Below, one piece after another: positions 46,374-54,771 of a stretch of 64,000 bases of DNA. Under the pieces are notes generated by a model that was given only the letters and a program-made list of their open reading frames with translations, ran no database searches and was not told where the DNA came from. The position numbers and the translations under genes are program-made. Source of the DNA: Sphingobacteriaceae bacterium (GTDB lineage: Bacteria; Bacteroidota; Bacteroidia; UBA7662); NCBI GenBank assembly GCA_013824115.1, contig PNNG01000005.1, positions 129,075 through 193,074 of the forward strand. The letters run 5' to 3'. The first letter of the stretch is position 1. Each line of letters begins with the position of its first letter.

Positions 46374-46549
46374 TTTATGTGCAAATGCACTGCGTGCCAT
46401 CGAATGATGTTATGGGATGTGTATCGGCCCTGAATTCCAAAGCGACTTCTTATCGGTATGGGCGTTGATGTGCATTTATCATTTGCTAACAAAACAACGT
46501 GTGCATGCCAAGCCCAGAATCTTTAAATTGCGAGGCCTAAAACAAACCC

Positions 46550-49500
46550 ATGCTCAAACAAATCATAACTGCGCTGCTATTGCTATGCCTTTTTGGAGCG
46601 CAAGCCCAAAAACCCTATTTCCAGCAGGAAGTAAATTACCGCATCGACGTCAAACTCGACGACAGCCGCGAAATGCTGCTGGGTAAAGTTGAGATGAATT
46701 ACCGCAACAATTCACCCGACGCCCTCGACCGCATTTACATCCACCTGTGGCCCAATGCCTATAAAAACAACCAAACGGCCCTGGCCAAACAGAAGGCCAA
46801 TAGCGGCGATTGGGATTTTTACACCGCCCCTCCCGAAAAACGCGGTTATATCGACAGCCTCGATTTTGTGGTGAACGGCCAAAAAATGCGCTGGGAGCTG
46901 CTGCCCGACACCATCGACGTGGCCGTGGTTTGGCTCGCTCAGCCTTTGGCCCCTGGTGCCAGTTTGGTACTCAGCACCCCCTTCCGCGTAAAGGTGCCAG
47001 GCAATTTCTCGCGCTTGGGCTATTCACGCCAGCAATACCAACTGTGTCAGTGGTACCCCAAGCCGGCGGTGTACGACCGCAACGGCTGGCACTATATGCC
47101 TTACCTCGATTTGGGTGAGTTTTACAGCGAATTCGGCAATTTTGATGTGCACATCACCGTGCCCGACAACTACCAGGTAGCAGCCAGCGGCAACTTGCTT
47201 ACTCCCTCCGAAGTAGCCTACCTCGATTCACTATCGGCTCACGCCAGCAAGCTCGACAGCTTTCCCAAATTGCCCATTCCCGAAAGCAGCAAAACCTTCA
47301 AAACCCTGCATTATCGCCTCGAAAACGCCCACGATTTCGCCTGGTTCTGCGGCAAAAATTACTATGTAAAACAGGGCGAAGTGGCCCTTGCTCACAGCGG
47401 CCGCAAGGTAAAAACCGCGGTATTCTTTAGTCGCGACGCCGAATACTGGAAAGATGCCGTAACCTACGTCGACAGCTCGGTATACTATTATTCAAAATGG
47501 CTGGGTGATTATCCCTACGACGCATGCACAGCCGTTGATGGCGCCCTCACGGCAGGTGGCGGCATGGAATATCCCACCATCACCGTGATTGCCGGCGCTG
47601 GTTCGGCCCGCATGCTCGATTTGGTGATTGCCCACGAAGTTGGCCACAACTGGTTTTATGGCATTTTGGCCAGCAACGAACGCGATCACCCGTTTATGGA
47701 CGAAGGCTTCAACAGTTTTTACGAAGACCGTTACATGGCCAAACGTTATCCCGGCGCTAGTCCAACCATCAACATCAACGTTGCCGGCCTTGATTTAGGC
47801 ACCGACAACATCAATGAAACCGAACTCACTTATTTGATTTCGAAGCGCCGTGGCAAGGACGCCTCGCTTTGGCACACCCACAGCACCGGCTTCGATGGCG
47901 AAACCTATGGCACTTTGGTGTATAAGCGCACGGCTTTGGAGCTCAAGTACCTCGAAGCTTATTTGGGTACCGAGGCTTTTGATGCCATGATGCAGTCGTA
48001 CTACGAAACGTGGAAATTCAAACATCCTCAACCTGCCGATATGCGCCAGGCCTTGCAGTCGGCAGCCAAAGGCAAGGACATCAGTTGGTGGTTCGAAAAG
48101 CGTTTGGCTTCGGCCGGCAAAGTCGATTATCGCTTGGGCCGCATCCGTACTACGGGTGAAAACAAATACGAGATTCCCGTGAAGCTCCGTGGCCAACAGG
48201 TGCCTTTTGTACTGGCTGCTTTGAACGATACCGGCGGCATCATCCGCCAGGAATGGTTTGAGCCGATTGACAAAAGCACCCGCATCAGCTGGCAGCTCGA
48301 TCAGCCCGCGCACCGTTTTGCCATCGATGCTAAGGAGCGCATGCCGCTATACCGCCGTGGTTTGTCGCAGGCACGAGTAGGCAAGTTGACTCCAGCCTTA
48401 CCCGATGTCAAAGGCGTGGTAGGCCTGGTGACGCGCCAAAATCGCGTATTTGTGTTGCCTACCATGGGCTTTAACCAAAACGACGGCTATATGCTTGGTT
48501 TGGGTGTGATGAGTCCCATAGTCTTGCCCCAAGACTTCGAATATGCTGTATTGCCCATGTGGGCCTTTGGTTCAGATCAATTGGTAGGTCAGGGCTTTAT
48601 GCGCTACAACATCCATCCCGAGGCGGGTGCTTTTCGTCGCATTCAGTTGGGAACCAGCATTCAGCATTACGATAACTTCAGTCCCATTGCTGGTTCAAAC
48701 GCAGCTCCAGCCATTCGCCTGACTGCCTCAGCCCGCTTGCGCGATGCACTTTCATCGCCACGCACCCGTGGTTTCAATCTTTCTGCGGCAAGTGTGCCAT
48801 GGGTGCGACCGGTAGGTTTGATGCTACCCGCCTTCACCACCCAGAACCTGATGTTGCTTTCGGCCTCCTATGGCGAAGAATACCGCAATTTGCGCAACCC
48901 TTGGAGCTGGAGGGCAGATGCAGAAACAGGCGCATTATCGGGAAGCGGCAATTGGAATGGTCGATTATCGGGCGAGCTGAGGTACCGCTGGTATTACCAA
49001 GCCGAAAAAAAACGCAGCTACCTCGATCATCGCGTATTCGCCGGATTGGCTTGGAACAACGATGTGAACAATCCTGTGGGCTTTTTCTCACAAGGAGCCG
49101 CAGTGAATGGGGCTTACGACTACCGTTTTGACGAAGTCTTCTACAGCCGTGCTGCGTCACAACCCGGTGCAGTGTATGGTCCGTTCCAAGTGGTTCTACG
49201 TGATGCCGGTTTGCGCTCGGTGATGGATGGGCGCTTATTGGCCCAAGGCCAGGCCAATGCCGTAAGCGGTTTGTTTGCTTACAACTTCGCTATTAAAGTG
49301 CCTAAAATACCCGTGGAGGTTTTTGCCAATGCTGCTTACCGTCAATTTGCTGCGGATCCAGCCAACAATTTGGTGCGTATTGCTGCCGATGGCGCCCCTC
49401 AAGTGCTCACTAACCCCAATTTTTTGGGTGAAGCAGGCTTGGCGTTGGTGCTTTTGGGCGGAAACGTAAAAGTGAACTTCAATGCCCTACAATCGCCTTT

Positions 49501-49621
49501 ATTGCGCCCGAACGCCTACAACTTAACCCGCCAGCCTCGCTGGTTCGAATATTTAAGCTGGTCGGTTGACTTGAAAAAGTTAAATCCTTACGATCTTGTG
49601 CGAAATTTAAGATTGGGCTAA
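46550..49621 (+). CDS. M1-family metallopeptidase fused to a C-terminal beta-barrel-like region
   Basis: 1023 residues. Signal peptide MLKQIITALLLLCLFGAQAQ. The N-terminal half is an M1 aminopeptidase: exopeptidase motif GGMEYPTI, zinc motif HEVGHNW with the third ligand exactly 18 residues on (HEVGH-N18-E), and a catalytic Tyr region. After residue about 600 the sequence changes to beta-barrel-like strands (GFMRYNIHPEAGAF, ELRYRWYYQAEKKRSYLDH, EAGLALVLLGGNVKVNFNAL), suggesting outer-membrane anchoring. Base use also becomes less C-rich near 48,350 by eye. 176 bases of gene-free sequence precede it. Confidence 0.9.
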   Translation: MLKQIITALLLLCLFGAQAQKPYFQQEVNYRIDVKLDDSREMLLGKVEMNYRNNSPDALDRIYIHLWPNAYKNNQTALAKQKANSGDWDFYTAPPEKRGYIDSLDFVVNGQKMRWELLPDTIDVAVVWLAQPLAPGASLVLSTPFRVKVPGNFSRLGYSRQQYQLCQWYPKPAVYDRNGWHYMPYLDLGEFYSEFGNFDVHITVPDNYQVAASGNLLTPSEVAYLDSLSAHASKLDSFPKLPIPESSKTFKTLHYRLENAHDFAWFCGKNYYVKQGEVALAHSGRKVKTAVFFSRDAEYWKDAVTYVDSSVYYYSKWLGDYPYDACTAVDGALTAGGGMEYPTITVIAGAGSARMLDLVIAHEVGHNWFYGILASNERDHPFMDEGFNSFYEDRYMAKRYPGASPTININVAGLDLGTDNINETELTYLISKRRGKDASLWHTHSTGFDGETYGTLVYKRTALELKYLEAYLGTEAFDAMMQSYYETWKFKHPQPADMRQALQSAAKGKDISWWFEKRLASAGKVDYRLGRIRTTGENKYEIPVKLRGQQVPFVLAALNDTGGIIRQEWFEPIDKSTRISWQLDQPAHRFAIDAKERMPLYRRGLSQARVGKLTPALPDVKGVVGLVTRQNRVFVLPTMGFNQNDGYMLGLGVMSPIVLPQDFEYAVLPMWAFGSDQLVGQGFMRYNIHPEAGAFRRIQLGTSIQHYDNFSPIAGSNAAPAIRLTASARLRDALSSPRTRGFNLSAASVPWVRPVGLMLPAFTTQNLMLLSASYGEEYRNLRNPWSWRADAETGALSGSGNWNGRLSGELRYRWYYQAEKKRSYLDHRVFAGLAWNNDVNNPVGFFSQGAAVNGAYDYRFDEVFYSRAASQPGAVYGPFQVVLRDAGLRSVMDGRLLAQGQANAVSGLFAYNFAIKVPKIPVEVFANAAYRQFAADPANNLVRIAADGAPQVLTNPNFLGEAGLALVLLGGNVKVNFNALQSPLLRPNAYNLTRQPRWFEYLSWSVDLKKLNPYDLVRNLRLG

Positions 49622-49624
49622 ATA

Positions 49625-51178
49625 ATGGCGACAAAAAATCTCCGCAACGACATGGAAGCAGTGCTCAAGGCGCTGCAAATCAACGACATAAACGACGGCA
49701 TCAGCACGGGTGTAAACAACTGGAAACCAGCAGGTGCACGCCTCGAAAGTTATTCGCCTGTTGACGGCGAGCTCATTGCCAGCGTGGTACAAGCCAGCAA
49801 AGACGATTACGAAAAGGTAATCCGCCAGGCACAGCAGGCTTTTTTGGAGTGGCGCAATGTGCCGGCCCCCAAGCGTGGGGAGTTGGTGCGTCAAATGGGC
49901 AACAAGCTCCGCGAGATGAAAGAACCCCTCGGCAAGCTGGTGAGCTACGAAATGGGCAAAAGCTTGCAAGAAGGTTTGGGCGAGGTGCAGGAGATGATAG
50001 ACATCTGTGATTTTGCCGTGGGATTGTCGCGCCAGCTCTACGGCCTCACCATGCACTCTGAGCGTCCGGGTCACCGCATGTACGAGCAGTGGCATCCGCT
50101 GGGCGTGGTAGGCATCATTTCGGCCTTCAACTTTCCAGTTGCCGTTTGGAGCTGGAACAGCATGATTGCCTGGGTTTGTGGCGATGTGTGCATTTGGAAG
50201 CCTTCGGAGAAAACCCCGCTTTCGGCCATCGCTTGTCAGAACATCATCCAAGACGTGCTTCGCGATTTTGGTGCGCCCGAAGGCCTGTCGTGCCTCGTCA
50301 TTGGCGATGCCAAAGTAGGTGAGCTGATGACCAATGACACCCGCGTTCCCCTCATCTCGGCCACCGGATCAACCCGCATGGGCAAGGCCGTAGGCACTGC
50401 TGTTGCCCAGCGTTTGGGCCGCTCGTTGCTCGAGTTGGGTGGCAATAACGCCATCATCATCAGCGAGCATGCCGACCTCGACTTGGCCATCATTGGCTCA
50501 GTGTTCGGTGCGGTAGGCACAGCCGGTCAGCGTTGCACCACCACCCGCCGTTTGATCATCCATCGCAGCAAATACGAAGAAATGAAGCAGCGCCTGGTGA
50601 AAGCCTACGGTCAGCTACGTATTGGCAATCCGCTCGACGAAAGTAACCACGTGGGTCCGCTCATCGACACCCATGCCGTTCAAGCCTATCTCAACGCCAT
50701 AGCGGCTGTGAAGGAAGAAGGCGGCAAGATGTTGGTGGATGGCGGCGCCTTTAGTGGCAGCGATTATGCTTCGGGCTGCTACGTAAAACCATGTATTGCC
50801 GAAGTGCAGTCACATTTCAAGATTGTGCAGCACGAGACCTTTGCGCCCATCCTCTACATCATGCCCTATGATACCATCGACGAGGCCATTGCCATGCAGA
50901 ACAATGTGCCTCAAGGATTGTCGTCGGCCATTTTCTCGCTCAACATCCGCGAAACCGAGGCCTTTTTATCGGCAGCGGGTAGCGATTGCGGCATTGCCAA
51001 CGTGAACATCGGCACTTCGGGCGCTGAAATAGGCGGTGCTTTTGGCGGTGAAAAGGAAACCGGCGGTGGCCGCGAATCGGGCTCCGACAGCTGGAAGGCC
51101 TATATGCGTCGTCAAACCAACACCATCAACTATACCACCAAGTTGCCATTGGCGCAAGGGATTAAGTTTGATTTGTAA
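49625..51178 (+). CDS. Aldehyde dehydrogenase, ALDH7 / piperideine-6-carboxylate dehydrogenase type
   Basis: 517 residues. NAD-dependent aldehyde dehydrogenase. Catalytic Cys in GTAGQRCTTTRR, general base Glu in LELGGNNAI, and NAD-site blocks ISAFNFPVAVWSWN and KPSEKTPLSA. The HSERPGHRMYEQWHPLG and NVNIGTSGAEIGGAFGGEKETGGGRESG blocks fit ALDH7 (antiquitin, AmaB), which oxidises aminoadipate semialdehyde in lysine catabolism. The gene begins 4 bases after the M1 peptidase gene and is followed by a strong terminator. Confidence 0.92.
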   Translation: MATKNLRNDMEAVLKALQINDINDGISTGVNNWKPAGARLESYSPVDGELIASVVQASKDDYEKVIRQAQQAFLEWRNVPAPKRGELVRQMGNKLREMKEPLGKLVSYEMGKSLQEGLGEVQEMIDICDFAVGLSRQLYGLTMHSERPGHRMYEQWHPLGVVGIISAFNFPVAVWSWNSMIAWVCGDVCIWKPSEKTPLSAIACQNIIQDVLRDFGAPEGLSCLVIGDAKVGELMTNDTRVPLISATGSTRMGKAVGTAVAQRLGRSLLELGGNNAIIISEHADLDLAIIGSVFGAVGTAGQRCTTTRRLIIHRSKYEEMKQRLVKAYGQLRIGNPLDESNHVGPLIDTHAVQAYLNAIAAVKEEGGKMLVDGGAFSGSDYASGCYVKPCIAEVQSHFKIVQHETFAPILYIMPYDTIDEAIAMQNNVPQGLSSAIFSLNIRETEAFLSAAGSDCGIANVNIGTSGAEIGGAFGGEKETGGGRESGSDSWKAYMRRQTNTINYTTKLPLAQGIKFDL

Positions 51179-51203
51179 GAACGCACAATTATTGCCCTCA
51201 CCC

Positions 51204-51236
51204 AAGGCCGATCCAAATGGGTCGGCCTTTTTCTTT
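51204..51236 (+). terminator. Terminator after the ALDH7 gene
   Basis: Stem AAGGCCGA...TCGGCCTT (51204-51229) with two further pairs and an AAAT loop, then a T-rich tail (to 51236). Confidence 0.85.
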
Positions 51237-51330
51237 TAGCGGAATTGAAATTTGCAAAAATGCAACTGCGGCCGCTTATGAATTTTATCTGACTTATATT
51301 CGTCTTTCGAAATCCATTGTTGAAAACATC

Positions 51331-52068
51331 ATGAAGCCGAAAGTTCATTTGCAATACCTTTTGTTTTGCTGTCTGCTGGTCTTTTCGAATGTGCTTTTTG
51401 CACAACAACTTTTTGCACAACAAACAGACTCCCTGTACCTTGATGAAAGCGGGAAATTAACGTCAGAAAGCAACTACGGTGCTTTACGAGTTATTAAACA
51501 GGATGGGGATGGCATGGTGCATGTGACCGACTTCTATGCTAATGGCAATTTGAAATTCGAATGCACTTATTTATCGAGCGCTAAAAAAAGGCATCCCCCG
51601 ACAGATTTTCTGACGGTTCAGACTTACGAAAAAAAAGACGGATTGGCCTTGAATGGAAGATATGCCATTTACTACCAAAGTGGCCAATTACGTGAACTCG
51701 GCAATTATCAGAAAGGCAAATCAACAGGCATTTACCAGCACTTTCTCGAGAATGGTCAACCCTATTATAGAATCACAGAAGAAATGCCACTGTACGAAGG
51801 CGGTGATGCGAAATTAGTATCGGATTTAAAAGCCGCCATGAAAGCAGTTAAGGCAAAGTACGACCTCACGCAGACGGGCAGGGTAGTTGTGACTTTTTTA
51901 GTTGATTCAACGGGAAAATGTGTGAATCATCGTATACTTAGAAGCGACCATGAACAACTGAATGAGCCAGCGCTGGAAGCAATAAGCCAAATAAATCAGG
52001 TTTGGCGCCCTGGTAAAATGAGGGGTGAAGCAGTGAATGTTGAATACAATATACCTATGGTGTTTTAG
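51331..52068 (+). CDS. Secreted/periplasmic TonB C-terminal-domain protein with MORN-like repeats
   Basis: 245 residues from ATG 51331. A signal peptide ends in the doubled FAQQ-LFAQQ. The middle holds MORN-like toxin-antitoxin-style repeats (YYQSGQLRELGNYQKGKSTGIYQHF, i.e. GQLRELGNYQKGKSTGIY). The C-terminus is a TonB-type domain (TGRVVVTFLVDSTGKCVNHRI, LNEPALEAISQINQVWRPGK). It lacks a TonB transmembrane anchor, so it is not a normal energy transducer; such proteins are common in Bacteroidota with unknown roles. A 15-base tandem duplication lies at the signal-peptide end (51394-51423). Confidence 0.8.
   Translation: MKPKVHLQYLLFCCLLVFSNVLFAQQLFAQQTDSLYLDESGKLTSESNYGALRVIKQDGDGMVHVTDFYANGNLKFECTYLSSAKKRHPPTDFLTVQTYEKKDGLALNGRYAIYYQSGQLRELGNYQKGKSTGIYQHFLENGQPYYRITEEMPLYEGGDAKLVSDLKAAMKAVKAKYDLTQTGRVVVTFLVDSTGKCVNHRILRSDHEQLNEPALEAISQINQVWRPGKMRGEAVNVEYNIPMVF
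51394..51423 (+). repeat. 15-base tandem duplication at signal-peptide end
   Basis: Two exact copies of CTTTTTGCACAACAA (51394-51408 and 51409-51423). The encoded peptide repeats LFAQQ at the likely signal-peptidase cleavage site. In frame, so the protein stays open. Confidence 0.9.
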
Positions 52069-52296
52069 GGCGTTGGCTTTAGGCTAAACGAAAGCGGCCT
52101 ACAGGGTTTGCGCCTTTGGACGCAGCTTCGGCATGTTGTTAACATCGAACAGAGGAGCATCTACTAAACACAAGATGGTTCTTAAGACATAATGTTCTAC
52201 TTTCCATTTGGAAAACGCCTCATTCGTTTCATTCTTTTTCTCCCCAGCAAAAGCCTCACCTTTTGTCGGCCGAATTTTGTTATTTTGTCCTGATTT

Positions 52297-54747
52297 ATGC
52301 GTGTTCAGCAACTTAGTACAGGTCAACAAGAATCGTCTGCGTTTAACTGGCGGTTCTTTTCCTACAAATTCTACGAAAATTGGCCTTGGTTTTTGGTTGC
52401 ACTGCTTGCGGGACTTATTGGCGCACATATATTTAATGAAAACGTTGCCCCCGTTTACCGCATTGAAACCAGCTTGGTGATTGAGAACACCCCTTGGTTT
52501 AAAACTGGGGGCGATGTAGCCGGCTTTTTAGGGAAAGAGGCCGGTGCTTTAGCGGGTAGCAACAGCATTGTAGAAAACGAAGTGGCTGTGCTCGAATCGT
52601 ACAGCCTGATGTCGGAAACCCTTCGCGAGCTCGATTTTGGCGTAGAATATTACCGCAAAGAGCTCCTGCATGACGACGAAATTTACAATGAACGACCGTT
52701 TGCTGTACAGGTCGACTCTACCCATCCGCAGCCTTACCAGGTAAGCCTTCGCATAGAGATGCTGAGTATTGACAGCTTCAGGCTCTCCACCAACCTCACT
52801 GCAGGCAAACTTATAGATCCTGTTTCGCAAAAGGATTTGGATATGCGTGGTGGTAAAACCCTGCGCCCCATCAAGGAGTCGAATTATGCCTTTGGGCAGT
52901 GGATAGAAGGGCCTGAACACCGATTCAGGGTGCTGCGTTTGATGGATAAATTGCCTTCAACGTTGAGGTACGAGGCCATTTTGTTAAGCCACGCCAACCT
53001 TATGCAGCGGTATTTCAACCGCATAGATATTCAAACACCTCGGTATCCTTCCACGGTGATTCCCATCACCTTTAATGCCGCTAACCGCGAAAAGGCCATT
53101 GTTCTCTTGAAAAAGCTGACAGAGGTGTACCTTCAACAGAACACCCAACTCAAGCAACGCACGGCCATGAATGCGCTGCGGTTTATCGAGCGGGAGCTGG
53201 AGACGGTTACCACCGAATTGGAGGTCCAAGAAAACCAGGCCATCGTTTTGCGATCGAGCAATAAATTCTTCAACCTTAGCGAAAAAGGAAGTGCGCTTTT
53301 TAAGCGGCTTGATAACCTCAGCCAACACAAAGCCGAGCTGATGGGTCAGCGCAAGTACTTTTTGTACCTGCAACGGTATATTTCGGCTCCACGCGATTTA
53401 GATCAGCTTTTGGTTCCTTCGCCATTGGGAATCAATGATCCGGTTTTGCAAAAATTGGTGGTACAAACCATTGATGCTTACAGCCAATTGCAAAGCAGCA
53501 AGCAAAGCAGCAAAACCGACAACCCTGCCGTTCAACGTGCGAGTTTGCAATTACAAAGTACCCTCAACCAGCTCGACGAAAACGTTCGTCAGTTGCTCTC
53601 TAAAAACGAAGTAGAAACCAGAGAAGTGGATCGTCAGATGCACGTCCTCGATGGAGAAATGGGCCAATTACCAGCCACCGAGCGGGCTTGGTTAGCGCAA
53701 CAGCGCACACGCCAACAACAAGAAAACGTTTTTTTGTACCTCTACCGAAAAAAAGCGGAGGCAGGCTTGGCGGGAGCTGCAGGATTACCCGATGCCCGGG
53801 TGATTGATGAGCCCCGTCAAATCAAGCAAGTTTTTCCGCAGAAGGCCTTGATGTTTTGGTTAGGCGGTTTTTTGGGCTTGTTAATTCCTGCAGTGATACT
53901 CGTTATCCGCAGTTCTTTGCAGCAAGCCATTCTCGACCTAAATCATGTGGAAGCCCTTACGGATGTTCCCATTTTAGGGATTGTTGGTCAAAACGAATAC
54001 CTCACCGATACGGTGGTTTTCGATAAACCCAGGTCTGTTATGGCCGAATCGTTTAGGGCCCTGCGTTCGGGTTTGCAACACATCAACAGGGCCAAGGTGA
54101 AGCAAACGATTTTGGTAACTTCGTCTATGCCAGGTGAAGGCAAGTCGTTTATTTCGTTAAACATTGCTTCGGTATTGGCATTGGGCAAAAAGCCTGTGGT
54201 ATTGGTGGGCCTCGATTTACGGAAACCCCGGCTTTTTGGAGAGTTGGGCTTGGTGAATGATCGGGGGGTAACTTCGTATTTGGAAGGCATTCATACATTG
54301 GACGAGGCCATTCAGCCCACTGGTAGAGGGCAGCTTGATTTATTAGCCGCAGGCCCTATACCTCCCAATCCGAGTGAACTCCTGCTCGAGCCAGCATTCG
54401 AAAGCATGATGCTGGAATTGAAAAAACGCTATGCCTACATTGTGATTGATACACCTCCGGTAGGTCTGATTTCCGATGCACTCGATCTTACCAAATACAG
54501 CGACGCGAATATTTATGTGATGCGTCAACATTATACCCGCCGCAAGTTTGTGGAAATGGTAGAACAATTACATCAAAGCGGGCAATTGCCAAATACTGCC
54601 TTGGTATTGAACGACTATAAAGCCGAGTTTGGAGAGGGTTATGGCTACGCGTATGGTTATGGTTATGGCTACGGCTACGGCTACGGTTATGGTTATGCCG
54701 AAGATGAGCGTTTAAACGAGCCTTGGTGGCGCAAGCTGCTTCCATAA
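52297..54747 (+). CDS. Wzc-like polysaccharide tyrosine autokinase with Gly-Tyr-rich tail
   Basis: 816 residues. N-terminal Wzz-like region with one transmembrane helix (near 30-50) and a periplasmic part, a second helix near 520 (FWLGGFLGLLIPAVILVI), then a cytoplasmic BY-kinase domain: Walker A MPGEGKSFISLN, Walker A' VGLDLRKPRL and Walker B YIVIDTPPVGLISDALDL. The tail carries ten tyrosines in a near-perfect GY repeat (residues 781-800), the likely autophosphorylation cluster. No Wza, Wzb phosphatase or glycosyltransferase genes are nearby, so it is an orphan here. About 230 bases without a gene precede it. Confidence 0.93.
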   Translation: MRVQQLSTGQQESSAFNWRFFSYKFYENWPWFLVALLAGLIGAHIFNENVAPVYRIETSLVIENTPWFKTGGDVAGFLGKEAGALAGSNSIVENEVAVLESYSLMSETLRELDFGVEYYRKELLHDDEIYNERPFAVQVDSTHPQPYQVSLRIEMLSIDSFRLSTNLTAGKLIDPVSQKDLDMRGGKTLRPIKESNYAFGQWIEGPEHRFRVLRLMDKLPSTLRYEAILLSHANLMQRYFNRIDIQTPRYPSTVIPITFNAANREKAIVLLKKLTEVYLQQNTQLKQRTAMNALRFIERELETVTTELEVQENQAIVLRSSNKFFNLSEKGSALFKRLDNLSQHKAELMGQRKYFLYLQRYISAPRDLDQLLVPSPLGINDPVLQKLVVQTIDAYSQLQSSKQSSKTDNPAVQRASLQLQSTLNQLDENVRQLLSKNEVETREVDRQMHVLDGEMGQLPATERAWLAQQRTRQQQENVFLYLYRKKAEAGLAGAAGLPDARVIDEPRQIKQVFPQKALMFWLGGFLGLLIPAVILVIRSSLQQAILDLNHVEALTDVPILGIVGQNEYLTDTVVFDKPRSVMAESFRALRSGLQHINRAKVKQTILVTSSMPGEGKSFISLNIASVLALGKKPVVLVGLDLRKPRLFGELGLVNDRGVTSYLEGIHTLDEAIQPTGRGQLDLLAAGPIPPNPSELLLEPAFESMMLELKKRYAYIVIDTPPVGLISDALDLTKYSDANIYVMRQHYTRRKFVEMVEQLHQSGQLPNTALVLNDYKAEFGEGYGYAYGYGYGYGYGYGYGYAEDERLNEPWWRKLLP
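54637..54696 (+). repeat. GGYTAY hexamer repeat coding a Gly-Tyr tail
   Basis: Ten GGn/TAn codon pairs (one Gly codon is GCG, Ala). Codons vary between GGT/GGC and TAT/TAC, so the amino-acid pattern, not the DNA pattern, is conserved. Lies at the C-terminus of the Wzc-like kinase. Confidence 0.9.
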
Positions 54748-54771
54748 ACCGGAAGGAGTTGCCGCGTTGGT

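Noticed and set aside
46374-46549. Gap before the M1 gene with GTGCA-AA-TGCAC palindrome
   Set aside because: A single short palindrome at 46379-46390 with no consensus; nothing else supports a site or RNA.
50644-50660. CACGTG core in the ALDH gene
   Set aside because: The flanks do not match parS beyond the 6-base core, so it is chance.
52069-52296. Gap before the Wzc-like gene with TTTCCA-TT-TGGAAA and ATGTT-GTT-AACAT dyads
   Set aside because: Dyads match no known operator and could be chance in AT-rich sequence; no promoter of the exact -7 type was found, only TATTTTG.
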